The notes under the pieces are model-generated. The model searched no databases, had not been told where the DNA came from, and worked only from the letters and a program-made list of their open reading frames with translations. A stretch of DNA of 23,687 nt, from positions 1 to 23,687 of the forward strand of contig DATHBD010000065.1 of assembly GCA_035296325.1 (NCBI GenBank), in the 5' to 3' direction. Shown here piece after piece: positions 1 to 6,070 of this stretch. The DNA comes from DATHBD01 sp035296325. GTDB lineage: Bacteria; Actinomycetota; Actinomycetes; Mycobacteriales; Micromonosporaceae. Within the stretch, counting starts at the first letter, position 1. The number at the start of each line of letters is the position of its first letter. Both the position numbers and the translations under genes were made by a program.

Positions 1-131
1 GGACGATCGCCTGGTACCACGGCATGAAACGGCTCCGCATCCGCTGGGAACGCCGCGACGACATCCACGAAGCGTTCCTCGCCCTCGCCACCTGCATCAT
101 CACGTACCGACACGTCAAACGACTTTGTTAG
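1..131 (+). CDS. IS5-family transposase, C-terminal end (partial, 5' truncated by window)
   Basis: The reading frame is open from base 3 to a TAG at 129-131 and encodes 42 residues, beginning TIAWYHGMKRLRIRWERR. The pattern of W-[YF]-H, then K-R-L-R-I-R-[WY]-E-R-R, then an F-L-A-L-A-T-C helix is the usual C-terminal end of IS5-type DDE transposases of actinomycetes; in that family the final catalytic Glu lies in the E-R-R-x-D-x-H segment, present here as ERRDDIH. The rest of the gene and the left IS end lie outside the window. Only 10 bp separate its stop from the stop of the oppositely oriented NmrA-like gene, so the right inverted repeat must lie in or overlap that gap. Family assignment is from recognition of the tail only. 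Confidence 0.75.
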   Translation, partial: TIAWYHGMKRLRIRWERRDDIHEAFLALATCIITYRHVKRLC

Positions 132-141
132 GACCTCTAAG

Positions 142-1101
142 TCAGCGGAACAGGTGGATGTTCTCGACTGCCCATTCGTCGTATGTGCGTAGTGGGCGGC
201 CGATGATGTCGCTGACGGAGGGGCGTTGCGTGAGGGTCCACTCGGTGAGTTCGGCCAGGCGCGCACCGTACTCCTGCAGGCCGTACAGCGTTACGTCGAT
301 GGCACCGTCGGGCCAGCCGTTGCGTTGCCAGACCGCCCGGCTTTCGGCGGCCGTCACGTCGATAGCGCGGATGTCGCGCCCGAGGGCGTCGGCGATGCTG
401 CGTACGCGTGACCGGGTTGACAGCGGCAGGCCTACAGCTTCGAGGATGCAACCGGTATGGCGGTCCGTGCGCATCGCGGCTGCCGCAACGGCGGCGAGAT
501 CGTCCTCATGGATGAACGGGTAGTGCCCATTGTCGAGGAGGGCCTCTCGGACGGCGCCCTTGCTGCGGATCGAGTCCGGCCAGTCCGAGCCGGTCGCGGG
601 GTACGTGCCGCTGATCATCGATCCCATCACGGCCGATGGCCGGATGTGCGTCCACGCGATTCCGCAACGTTCCACAGCTCGTTCGATGGCCAGCCAGTAC
701 CACGTCTCCGGCGGGTTCCACTGCTCGTACTCCGGTCCATGGGAGGACAGCAGCACGATCCGTCGGAGGCCGGCGTCATGAGCGAGCGCCAGCGACGATT
801 CGATGGTCGCCGGATGAGCACCGGCCAGAAATATCGCGTCGACGCCGGCAAAAATCTCACCAGAAGCCAACGGCTGACTGATGGAGCCTGCCACCACGTG
901 CACATCGTCCGGCCAGCCGCTGCATTCCTCCGGCTCTGCGAGCACCCGGACAGGGTCGCCTGCGACGAGCAACTGCCGCGCCAAGCGTCGCCCCACAATG
1001 CCTGTGGGGCTGCAGCCCTCGTCCTTGCTTGGCGCAACGACGGTCAGTAGCTTGACGCCCTCGGTGATCGGCTGGCTCTGGGACCGGCGAGACGTATCCA
1101 T
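142..1101 (-). CDS. NmrA-like NAD(P)-binding protein (atypical SDR)
   Basis: 319 residues. The start ATG at 1101 has a good GGAGGG ribosome site about 6 nt upstream. The layout is that of atypical short-chain dehydrogenases of the NmrA/HSCARG type: a beta-alpha-beta nucleotide site with SPTGIVGRRLARQLL near residues 35-50, then a strand IFLAGAHPAT, then IVLLSSHGPEYE around residue 120, and the conserved WTHIRPSAVMG segment near 155. The C-terminal half carries GHYPFIHEDDLAAVAAAA, typical of the substrate-side helix. Such proteins act as redox sensors or quinone/NAD(P)H-dependent reductases; the substrate is unknown. The nucleotide loop is odd: where relatives have G-A-T-G-x-x-G this protein reads S-P-T-G-I-V-G, with extra residues before it, so cofactor binding may be weakened. 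It is probably monocistronic, with a 366-bp gap before the CGNR gene. Confidence 0.75.
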   Translation of the reverse strand: MDTSRRSQSQPITEGVKLLTVVAPSKDEGCSPTGIVGRRLARQLLVAGDPVRVLAEPEECSGWPDDVHVVAGSISQPLASGEIFAGVDAIFLAGAHPATIESSLALAHDAGLRRIVLLSSHGPEYEQWNPPETWYWLAIERAVERCGIAWTHIRPSAVMGSMISGTYPATGSDWPDSIRSKGAVREALLDNGHYPFIHEDDLAAVAAAAMRTDRHTGCILEAVGLPLSTRSRVRSIADALGRDIRAIDVTAAESRAVWQRNGWPDGAIDVTLYGLQEYGARLAELTEWTLTQRPSVSDIIGRPLRTYDEWAVENIHLFR

Positions 1102-1467
1102 GCAAGACCCTCCAAGTGACGGCGGGGATCTTGCGCGTGATCGGTGAGCTGAGAGGGGTGAACGACCCGTGCCACCGGATCAACGTTGCGGATCCAACTC
1201 CGCCGAGCCTACTGGTTCTGGCCGCCGGATGTCACCCGACGACCAATGCGGAACCGGACGACCCACGCTCGACTCGGCCCATCAAGATAGTCAGGTACGG
1301 CTGAGTACGGGGGACTCAACTCGGCATGTCCGGACCTTGGCGAGCGGCGGGAGGCCGTGACCGCCGGGTGCCCGAGCGGATTGCGGCCGAACACTGCGCC
1401 GGTGCGTCATCCGCTTCGCGGGAAGATGACGGAGTGCCTTCCGGGCGAGGTTGGAGCGGCGGCTGGC
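1102..1467. other. Gene-free stretch between the NmrA-like and CGNR genes
   Basis: No open frame here looks coding. It must hold the promoter of the minus-strand NmrA-like gene (near its right-hand start) and the 3' end signals of the CGNR gene. The one clear structure is at 1302-1325: TGAGT, seven bases, then ACTCA running into the ACTCAACTCGGC repeat, forming a short imperfect inverted repeat. No convincing -35/-10 pair was found for the NmrA-like gene. Confidence 0.5.
1314..1325 (+). repeat. Dispersed 12-bp element ACTCAACTCGGC, copy 1
   Basis: Exact copy, on the plus strand, in the gap downstream of the CGNR gene. It is preceded by TGAGT so that TGAGT-N7-ACTCA forms an inverted repeat. 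The same 12-mer occurs at 4447 and 8387 and with one change at 4984. Confidence 0.55.
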
Positions 1468-1995
1468 TCAGGTGGCGCGCTGGCGTTGGTAGTAGCGGGC
1501 CACTCGTGCCCGGTTGCCGCAAAGCTGGGGTGAGCACCAGCGGCGGTTGGGGTGGGCGGGCAGGAACAGCATGCGACACCGCGGTCCTTCGCACCCGCGG
1601 ATCCTGTCGGCATTCGGATCGGCGAGCAGGGTGATGGCGGCATCGGCAAGTTGGGCCAGCAATCTGGCCCGCTCGTCGCCGTCTCGGCGGGTGTCCTGGT
1701 GGAGGTCCGACTGGAGGACGGGGTAGGCCGGTGCGGCCCGGGCGGCTTCGTTGAGGGCATCGACAGCGGTGTCGGGCGGACACTGGCCCTGGCGCACCGC
1801 GTCGATCGCGGCCCGCATGTGTGCGCGCAACGCGCGGAGTGCGGCCACGTCGGCCGTGCTGAGCGGCGCTGACGGTGGGGTGAGCCGTCCGACCTGCGAC
1901 TCCAGCCACGCTTGAGGCGAGTCAAGCGCGTCGAAGTCCCTGGTGAGGGTGTTGACGAGATCCAGAGCGAGGGGCTCGCCGACGAACAGCTCCAT
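1468..1995 (-). CDS. ABATE/CGNR zinc-finger transcriptional regulator
   Basis: 175 residues when started at the ATG at 1995, which fits the family N-terminus (MELFVGEPLALDLVNT) and has AGGA just upstream; a longer open frame to 2034 exists but crosses the probable operator. Residues 1 to about 125 form the ABATE stress-sensing-type domain with the D-L-V-N-T signature. The C-terminus is a CGNR zinc finger: Cys pairs in GCEGPRCRMLF and WCSPQLCGNRARV, followed by a basic RYYQRQR tail. CGNR proteins are DNA-binding regulators that usually control a neighbouring gene. Here the divergent partner is the hydrolase/NAD(P)-binding fusion, and the shared gap carries repeats that could be its operator. 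The ligand is unknown. All four zinc cysteines are present, so the protein looks intact. Confidence 0.88.
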   Translation of the reverse strand: MELFVGEPLALDLVNTLTRDFDALDSPQAWLESQVGRLTPPSAPLSTADVAALRALRAHMRAAIDAVRQGQCPPDTAVDALNEAARAAPAYPVLQSDLHQDTRRDGDERARLLAQLADAAITLLADPNADRIRGCEGPRCRMLFLPAHPNRRWCSPQLCGNRARVARYYQRQRAT

Positions 1996-1999
1996 GATC

Positions 2000-2056
2000 C
2001 TAATGCTACTGCAGGCGGTTGACCTATTAGCCATCGCCTGTTACAACTAATGCTAC
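2000..2056 (+). promoter_or_regulatory. Divergent promoter/operator: direct repeat CTAATGCTAC x2 around an inverted repeat
   Basis: The 10-mer CTAATGCTAC occurs at 2000-2009 and again at 2047-2056. Nested between them is an inverted repeat, CAGGCG (2012-2017) and CGCCTG (2035-2040). A -35-like TTGACC (2019-2024) and -10-like TACAAC (2042-2047), 17 nt apart, sit inside and would transcribe the plus-strand fusion gene with a leader of about 25 nt. The arrangement suggests a CGNR-repressor or activator site. Seen: the repeats and promoter boxes. Inferred: that the CGNR protein binds them. Confidence 0.5.
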
Positions 2057-2079
2057 ATGAGCGAAGAGAGGCATGTGAA

Positions 2080-3486
2080 ATGGTTCCACAGATCCGGCAC
2101 GCCTTCGCGGACGTTGACGGTGTGCGCGTCTTCTACCGGGAGACCGGACCGCACAGTGCGCTACCGGTCCTGCTGCTGCACGGCTTTCCGTCAAGCTCGC
2201 ACCAGTACCGGCGGCTGATGGACGCCCTCGGCGGCCGGCACCGGTTGATCGCCCCCGACTATCCGGGATTCGGCCACACCGAGGCACCGGAGGAGTTCAC
2301 CTGGTCGTTCGATCGGCTGGCCGACGTGGTCGAGGGCTTCGTCGAACGGCTGGGACTGGCCCGGTTCGCGGTGTACGCCTTCGACTTCGGCGGCCCGGTC
2401 GGTCTACGCCTGGCAACCCGGCACCCGGAGTGGATCGCTGGTCTGATCGTGCAGAACGCCAATGCCTACGACGAGGGTCTGTCCGACCTGGCCCGCAAGC
2501 TGATTCCGGATCCTTCCGAGGACCTTTTCACTCTGCCCATGACTCGCAGCCAGTACGAAGGCGGGGTCAGCGACGTTTCGTTGATCGCTCCGGACGGTTG
2601 GACGCTGGACCAGCACTTCCTCGACCTGCCCGGCCGCAAGAAGATCCAACTGACGCTGGCCCGCGACTACGCCAGCAACGTGGAGCTCTACCCGCTCTGG
2701 CAGGCCTGGTTGCGTGAGCACCAGCCCCGCACGCTCGTCATCTGGGGCCGCAACGATGCCTTCTTTCCCGAGCCGGGGGCGCATGCCTACCGGCGCGACC
2801 TGCCCCACGCCCAGATACACGTGCTCGACACCGGTCACTTCGCCCTGGAGGACAAACTCCCCGAGATCACTGCGCTCATCGACCGTTTCCTCAGAAGCCT
2901 GTCCATGAAGATCGCCGTCATCGGCGCGACCGGCAACCTCGGCGGCGCGGTGGCCCGCGAGGCCACCGCCCGCGGCCACCAGGTCACCGCCTTGTCCAGT
3001 GCCGACCTCGACGTCCGCGACGCCGCGCAGATCCGCCGCGCCGTCACCGGCCACGACGCCGTCGTCGCTGCGGTCAAAGGACCGAACGGTCTGGTGCCCC
3101 GGGCCGCCTCGGCGCTGATCGACTCCAAGGTCAAACGGCTGCTGTTCATCGGCGGAGGTGGCAGTCTGCTCGCCCCGGACGGGCAACGGTTCGTAGACTC
3201 GCCGCACTTCCCCGCCCAGTACAAGCAGACCGCCCTTGACCAGGCCAACGCGCTTGAGATCCTGCGCCGCGACGGCACCGACCTCGAGTGGTCCTACCTG
3301 AGCCCACCCCCGGTCCACTTGGTGCCCGACGGCCGAAACGGCAACCACCGCGCCGAGGCACGTGACACCCCCGTCACAAACCAGCACGGCGAGAGTCGCA
3401 TTACCGTGGCCGACTTCGCCGCAGCGGCCGTGAACTGCCTGGAGCAACACACCTTCATCCAGCAGCGATTCACCGTCGGTTACTGA
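2080..3486 (+). CDS. Fusion protein: Asp-nucleophile alpha/beta hydrolase + NAD(P)-binding Rossmann domain
   Basis: 468 residues from the ATG at 2080, chosen because GAGAGG lies 8 nt upstream and the product then begins at the usual hydrolase N-terminus; an earlier in-frame ATG at 2050 overlaps the putative operator. Residues 1-275 are an alpha/beta hydrolase: oxyanion-hole HGFP (34-37), nucleophile elbow AFDFGG with Asp-102 instead of Ser, acid Asp-226 in WGRND, and His-253 in DTGHF. An Asp nucleophile is the hallmark of haloalkane dehalogenases and epoxide hydrolases. Residues 276-468 begin MKIAVIGATGNLGG (G-x-x-G-x-x-G) and continue through LLFIGGGGSLL and LEWSYLSPPPV to SRITVADFA, a complete NAD(P)H-binding PF13460-type domain. 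An internal ATG at 2905 marks where a separate gene would start. No stop separates the halves. The substrate is not predictable. Confidence 0.85.
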   Translation: MVPQIRHAFADVDGVRVFYRETGPHSALPVLLLHGFPSSSHQYRRLMDALGGRHRLIAPDYPGFGHTEAPEEFTWSFDRLADVVEGFVERLGLARFAVYAFDFGGPVGLRLATRHPEWIAGLIVQNANAYDEGLSDLARKLIPDPSEDLFTLPMTRSQYEGGVSDVSLIAPDGWTLDQHFLDLPGRKKIQLTLARDYASNVELYPLWQAWLREHQPRTLVIWGRNDAFFPEPGAHAYRRDLPHAQIHVLDTGHFALEDKLPEITALIDRFLRSLSMKIAVIGATGNLGGAVAREATARGHQVTALSSADLDVRDAAQIRRAVTGHDAVVAAVKGPNGLVPRAASALIDSKVKRLLFIGGGGSLLAPDGQRFVDSPHFPAQYKQTALDQANALEILRRDGTDLEWSYLSPPPVHLVPDGRNGNHRAEARDTPVTNQHGESRITVADFAAAAVNCLEQHTFIQQRFTVGY

Positions 3487-3572
3487 GCGCGAACCTCGAC
3501 CCCGAACCGTCCCGCGACTGGATTTCGCGAGCCGGTGGGGCGGTGCGTCCGCAGCCGTCCACCGGCCGCCAA

Positions 3573-3692
3573 GCCAGATACATGCGCCCCGCGCAGACCG
3601 AGGAGCGCGATCAAGGCGACGTCGGTCGGGTTGGTCGACAGCCAGGCCGTTGTGATCAGCGCTTCGAACTGGTAGCGGCCAAGGTACGCGGC
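3573..3692 (-). pseudogene. Possible degraded tyrosine-recombinase (integrase) fragment
   Basis: In the gap between the fusion gene and the YCII pseudogene, one minus-strand frame reads YLGRYQFEALITTAWL then TDVALIALLGLRGAHVSGL. This resembles the start of the catalytic domain of actinomycete integrases, where L-G-R-F is followed some 20 residues later by L-L-G-L-N-G-L-R-V-S-E. The key Arg and Glu positions read G-A-H-V-S-G here, and flanking sequence does not continue the match, so it would be a scrap with no activity. The rest of 3487-3876 shows nothing else I can support. Chance resemblance is a real alternative. Confidence 0.3.
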
Positions 3693-3876
3693 CGTCGCCA
3701 CGGGCGGTACGGGCTCGTTCGGGGACCCGCCGCCGACGGCTGGGGCGATCATGGCAGCCATACGCTGACCGTGCGTCACCAGGGACGATGAACGCCAATA
3801 CACCAGCCGCGGCACGAGAGTGCGGGTCGTCGACCGGCTCCGCATCGGTTCTGTGCCGGGATGAAACGCTGTGGAA

Positions 3877-4424
3877 ATGGAGTTCCTCTGCTACCACCGC
3901 GACCGGTCCGGCTCACTGGCGTTGCGCTAGAAGCTGGGAGAAGACCACTGGGCGTATATGGACGGTTTTGAGGCTGAACTCATCGCCCGTGGCCCCACCT
4001 TGGCTGCGGACGATGACACTCCCACCGGAAGCCTCCACATCGTGGAGCTTCCCAATGCTGCCGCTGCGCGCGCATTCGCCTTCGATGAGCCCAACTATCA
4101 GGCCGGCTGTACCGGGACGTGCTGTTGCGGCGGTGGCGCAACTCGCTGGGACGTACCATGTGGAACTTTCCCGGAGGCCCGGCGGGTGGCAACCGATACC
4201 TTGTGCTCGGCCTGGGCGGAGGACCGGCCGCTGACCTCGCAGTGCCCGCTGGCCAGGACGATCTGATCGCATACGGGCCGCTGCTGTCCGACGATGGCAC
4301 GACGTGGGTGGGCACTGCGGTACTGATAGTCGCGCCGAATCCAAACGAAGCTCGTGCCGTTCTGACCCAGGACCGATACGCCTCCATCGAGATACATCGC
4401 TGGAAATTCCGTGGGCGGACATAG
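3877..4424 (+). pseudogene. YCII-related domain protein, pseudogene (amber stop plus frameshift)
   Basis: The frame starts at ATG 3877 with MEFLCYHRDRSGSLALR, hits an in-frame TAG at 3928-3930, and continues as KLGEDHWAYMDGFEAEL, then GSLHIVELPNAAAARAFAF and DEPNYQAG up to about 4107. There the match moves to the next frame (LYRDVLLRRWRN, NRYLVLGLGG, DDLIAYGPLLSDDG, YASIEIHRWKF) and ends at TAG 4422-4424. Restored, it is about 183 residues, the full length of the two-repeat YCII proteins of actinomycetes. The shift equals loss of one C in GGC-CTG-TAC, now GGCTGTAC at 4105-4112. YCII proteins are small ferredoxin-like-fold proteins, some with hydrolase or dehydrochlorinase-like activity. Two independent lesions make a sequencing error unlikely as the whole explanation. 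Confidence 0.85.
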
Positions 4425-4446
4425 GCCCTCGCCCACAATCAAACGC

Positions 4447-4458
4447 ACTCAACTCGGC
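4447..4458 (+). repeat. Dispersed 12-bp element ACTCAACTCGGC, copy 2
   Basis: Exact copy 22 bp after the stop of the YCII pseudogene. Its TCGGCA end pairs with TGCCGA eight bases further on, giving a 6-bp stem. No T-run follows. Confidence 0.55.
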
Positions 4459-4575
4459 AGTTCAGCATGCCGACGGCGCGGGCAGCCAACCACCGAGCGT
4501 GACCCCGCCTCGTCTCCCGGCGCGCGCGGACGGCGGCAGATGAGGATGCAGTACTGTCCCTTACAGTGGACAAGC

Positions 4576-4938
4576 ATGGGGATGTACGCGTCGGCTCGCG
4601 GTTGGTTAGAGATCGAATTCAAGCAACGGAGTAATGCCGAGGAAATCCTCCAGCGGCACGAGGATGGTTTCTACTCCCGTGGTTGGGCCTTCCCTGTAAA
4701 GCCTTTCAACTGGACGCTGTACCTCTTCTACGGCGGTGACATTCGGGAAGGCGAGCTTCCCTGGCTGCGTGCACAGGTCGCCGAGCTAGCCGCTCTGCCG
4801 GCCATCGACGACGACGGTGACCGCGCTCGCGGCTTGTTCTTGATCACCGACGAACGCGGCGGGGCTGTCACTTGGCAAATCCGCAACGGGACCTTGGAGG
4901 AGCTCCCTGCACCGTCCTTGTCGTGGCTAGGTGAATAG
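4576..4938 (+). CDS. Hypothetical protein, 120 residues, unknown function
   Basis: Starts MGMYASARGWLEIEF at ATG 4576, where the composition becomes protein-like; the frame stays open upstream to 4411 and ATGs at 4540 and 4546 are alternatives. No strong ribosome site is seen at any of them. The product is a compact soluble alpha/beta protein with no signal peptide, membrane segment or cysteine-rich motif. Visible blocks are GWAFPVKPFNWTLYLFYGG, ELPWLRAQVAELAALP, GLFLITDERGG and TWQIRNGTLEELPAP. I believe similar short proteins occur as hypotheticals in streptomycetes, but I cannot name a family. It lies among decayed genes yet has an uninterrupted frame and ends just before a strong hairpin, so it is likely functional. 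An immunity-type role is possible given the SMI1-like neighbour, but that is guesswork. Confidence 0.65.
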   Translation: MGMYASARGWLEIEFKQRSNAEEILQRHEDGFYSRGWAFPVKPFNWTLYLFYGGDIREGELPWLRAQVAELAALPAIDDDGDRARGLFLITDERGGAVTWQIRNGTLEELPAPSLSWLGE

Positions 4939-4983
4939 CAGCGCGCCACCTACGCAGCGCACTGGAATGGTCCCAGCGAACGC

Positions 4984-4995
4984 ACTCAGCTCGGC
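4984..4995 (+). repeat. Dispersed 12-bp element, variant ACTCAGCTCGGC, copy 3
   Basis: One mismatch (A to G) to the other three copies. Here it forms the left arm of a perfect 13-bp hairpin. That change keeps pairing with the right arm, which suggests the arms are held together by selection or by a recent inverted duplication. Confidence 0.5.
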
Positions 4996-5016
4996 ACGAG
5001 CGTGTGCCGAGCTGAG
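4985..5016 (+). terminator. Strong hairpin, likely bidirectional terminator
   Basis: CTCAGCTCGGCAC (4985-4997) pairs perfectly with GTGCCGAGCTGAG (5004-5016) around a 6-base loop GAGCGT. It sits 46 bp after the stop of the plus-strand hypothetical gene and about 125 bp beyond the 3' end of the minus-strand SMI1-like pseudogene, so it can serve both. There is no T-run, as is common for actinomycete terminators. Confidence 0.65.
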
Positions 5017-5141
5017 CCCGGCCGGCGCCACAAAGCGTGACGGCGCTCCGCCGACCCGCCGCGCACCCTCGGCGGCAAATCCGTGTGCATGACCTCAGGC
5101 GGTGTGTCGTGTGCCTATGGGTTCCTGGATGCGGACACGGG

Positions 5142-5760
5142 CTATTGATTCTGGAGGTCGTTGACCCAGCGGCAGAAGGGGTCGTGCGTCGCGGGGTCGC
5201 CCATCTCAACCGGGTCACGCACGATCTCCAGGGCAGTTTCCGGGACGGTTGCGGCGAACGTGCGGTGCAACCAATCGCGGTAGGGCGCGTTGACAGTGTT
5301 GCCGTCCTCGTCCCATGGTCTGGGCGGGCCGGCGAACTCCCCGTTCCAGCAGATCTCCGGGTAGCCGATTGCCAGCAGACGCAGGAAATCCAATCCGTTG
5401 TCGGCGATAGCCCGAGCCGAGATGAACGATCCGGGTCTGCTGGTCCTTGTCCAGCCACAAGGCGGCCATGGAACCCTCGCCGCCGGTTTGGGCGAACGGC
5501 CACAACCACTCAGCGGGATCTTTGGCCACCTGCCCGAACCAGGAACGCGCGTACGACGCGGTCTCCTCGGCGGTGTAGCCGCGAAGCTCGACAGCGGTGC
5601 CTACCCCGGTGTCGCCGGAGAGGGAGCCATACAGGTCTCCGGCGTGACCGGTAACGACGAAGCCCTGCTGTTCCACCCACTCGAACATCAGGCGAAGCGG
5701 TTCGGAGAAATCGAGCCCGGGCGGGACGCGGGCCAACGTTACGTCGATGAACTCGCCCAC
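5142..5760 (-). pseudogene. SMI1/KNR4-like protein, frameshifted pseudogene
   Basis: Read from the right on the minus strand, one frame from GTG 5760 gives VGEFIDVTLARVPPG, RGYTAEETASYARSWFG, WLWPFAQTGGEGSMAALWL and TRIVHLGSG, ending its sense near 5405. The match then continues in another frame as IADNGLDFLRLLAIGYPEICW, WDEDGNTVNAPYRDWLHRTF and a final DPFCRWVNDLQNQ, stop at 5142. One extra T (or loss of two or more bases) at about 5403-5405 explains the break. The D-F-L-R-L-L-A-I-G-Y-x-E-[IL]-C-W block and the W-P-F/A-L-W-x-x-x-x-x-x-x-I-V-H-L-G-S-G block are typical of actinomycete SMI1/KNR4 (SUKH-like) proteins, many of which are toxin-immunity proteins. The start is uncertain, since the frame is open up to 5847. 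No toxin partner is visible. Confidence 0.7.
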
Positions 5761-5786
5761 GTCGACATGGTAGGCGAACGGTTCTC

Positions 5787-5909
5787 CTACTCGGTCTCTC
5801 CCGTCGACCGGGAGTCCGCTAGCACAGCTGAGAGGAAGCGGGCGAAGTCATCGCGCGTCTGGACGTTGCTCGGGTCAACGTCGGTGGACCGTCCGGTCTC
5901 GTGGTTCAC
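5787..5909 (-). pseudogene. Short ORF (40 residues), probable gene remnant upstream of the SMI1-like pseudogene
   Basis: GTG at 5909 to TAG at 5787, reading VNHETGRSTDV then DPSNVQTRDDFARFLSAVLA and a short tail. The T-R-D-D-F-A-R-F-L-x-x-L segment resembles the first helix of small actinomycete proteins of the DUF7660 kind (R-E-D-F-x-x-F-x-x-x-L). It stops after one helix, and the overlapping frame beneath it leads into the SMI1-like pseudogene. It is either the N-terminus of that gene displaced by a second frameshift, or a truncated neighbour. Not long enough to decide. Confidence 0.35.
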
Positions 5910-6070
5910 CGAGTATGGTGCACCGGCCCGGCGACCACGTGTTCACCAGCAAGCCCGCGCCCGACCGGCGGCAGAGACGTACCGATGGTTTGGCAGGGTG
6001 AACGGAATCTAAAGGCGGTGCACGGGTCTGACACAATGGCGTGCCCCGGCAGCGAAGCGAGGTACCGCCG

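Noticed and set aside
2404..3897. Long minus-strand open frame opposite the fusion gene
   Set aside because: Shadow frame of a GC-rich gene. It has no protein-like motifs, and the plus strand has two clear domains.
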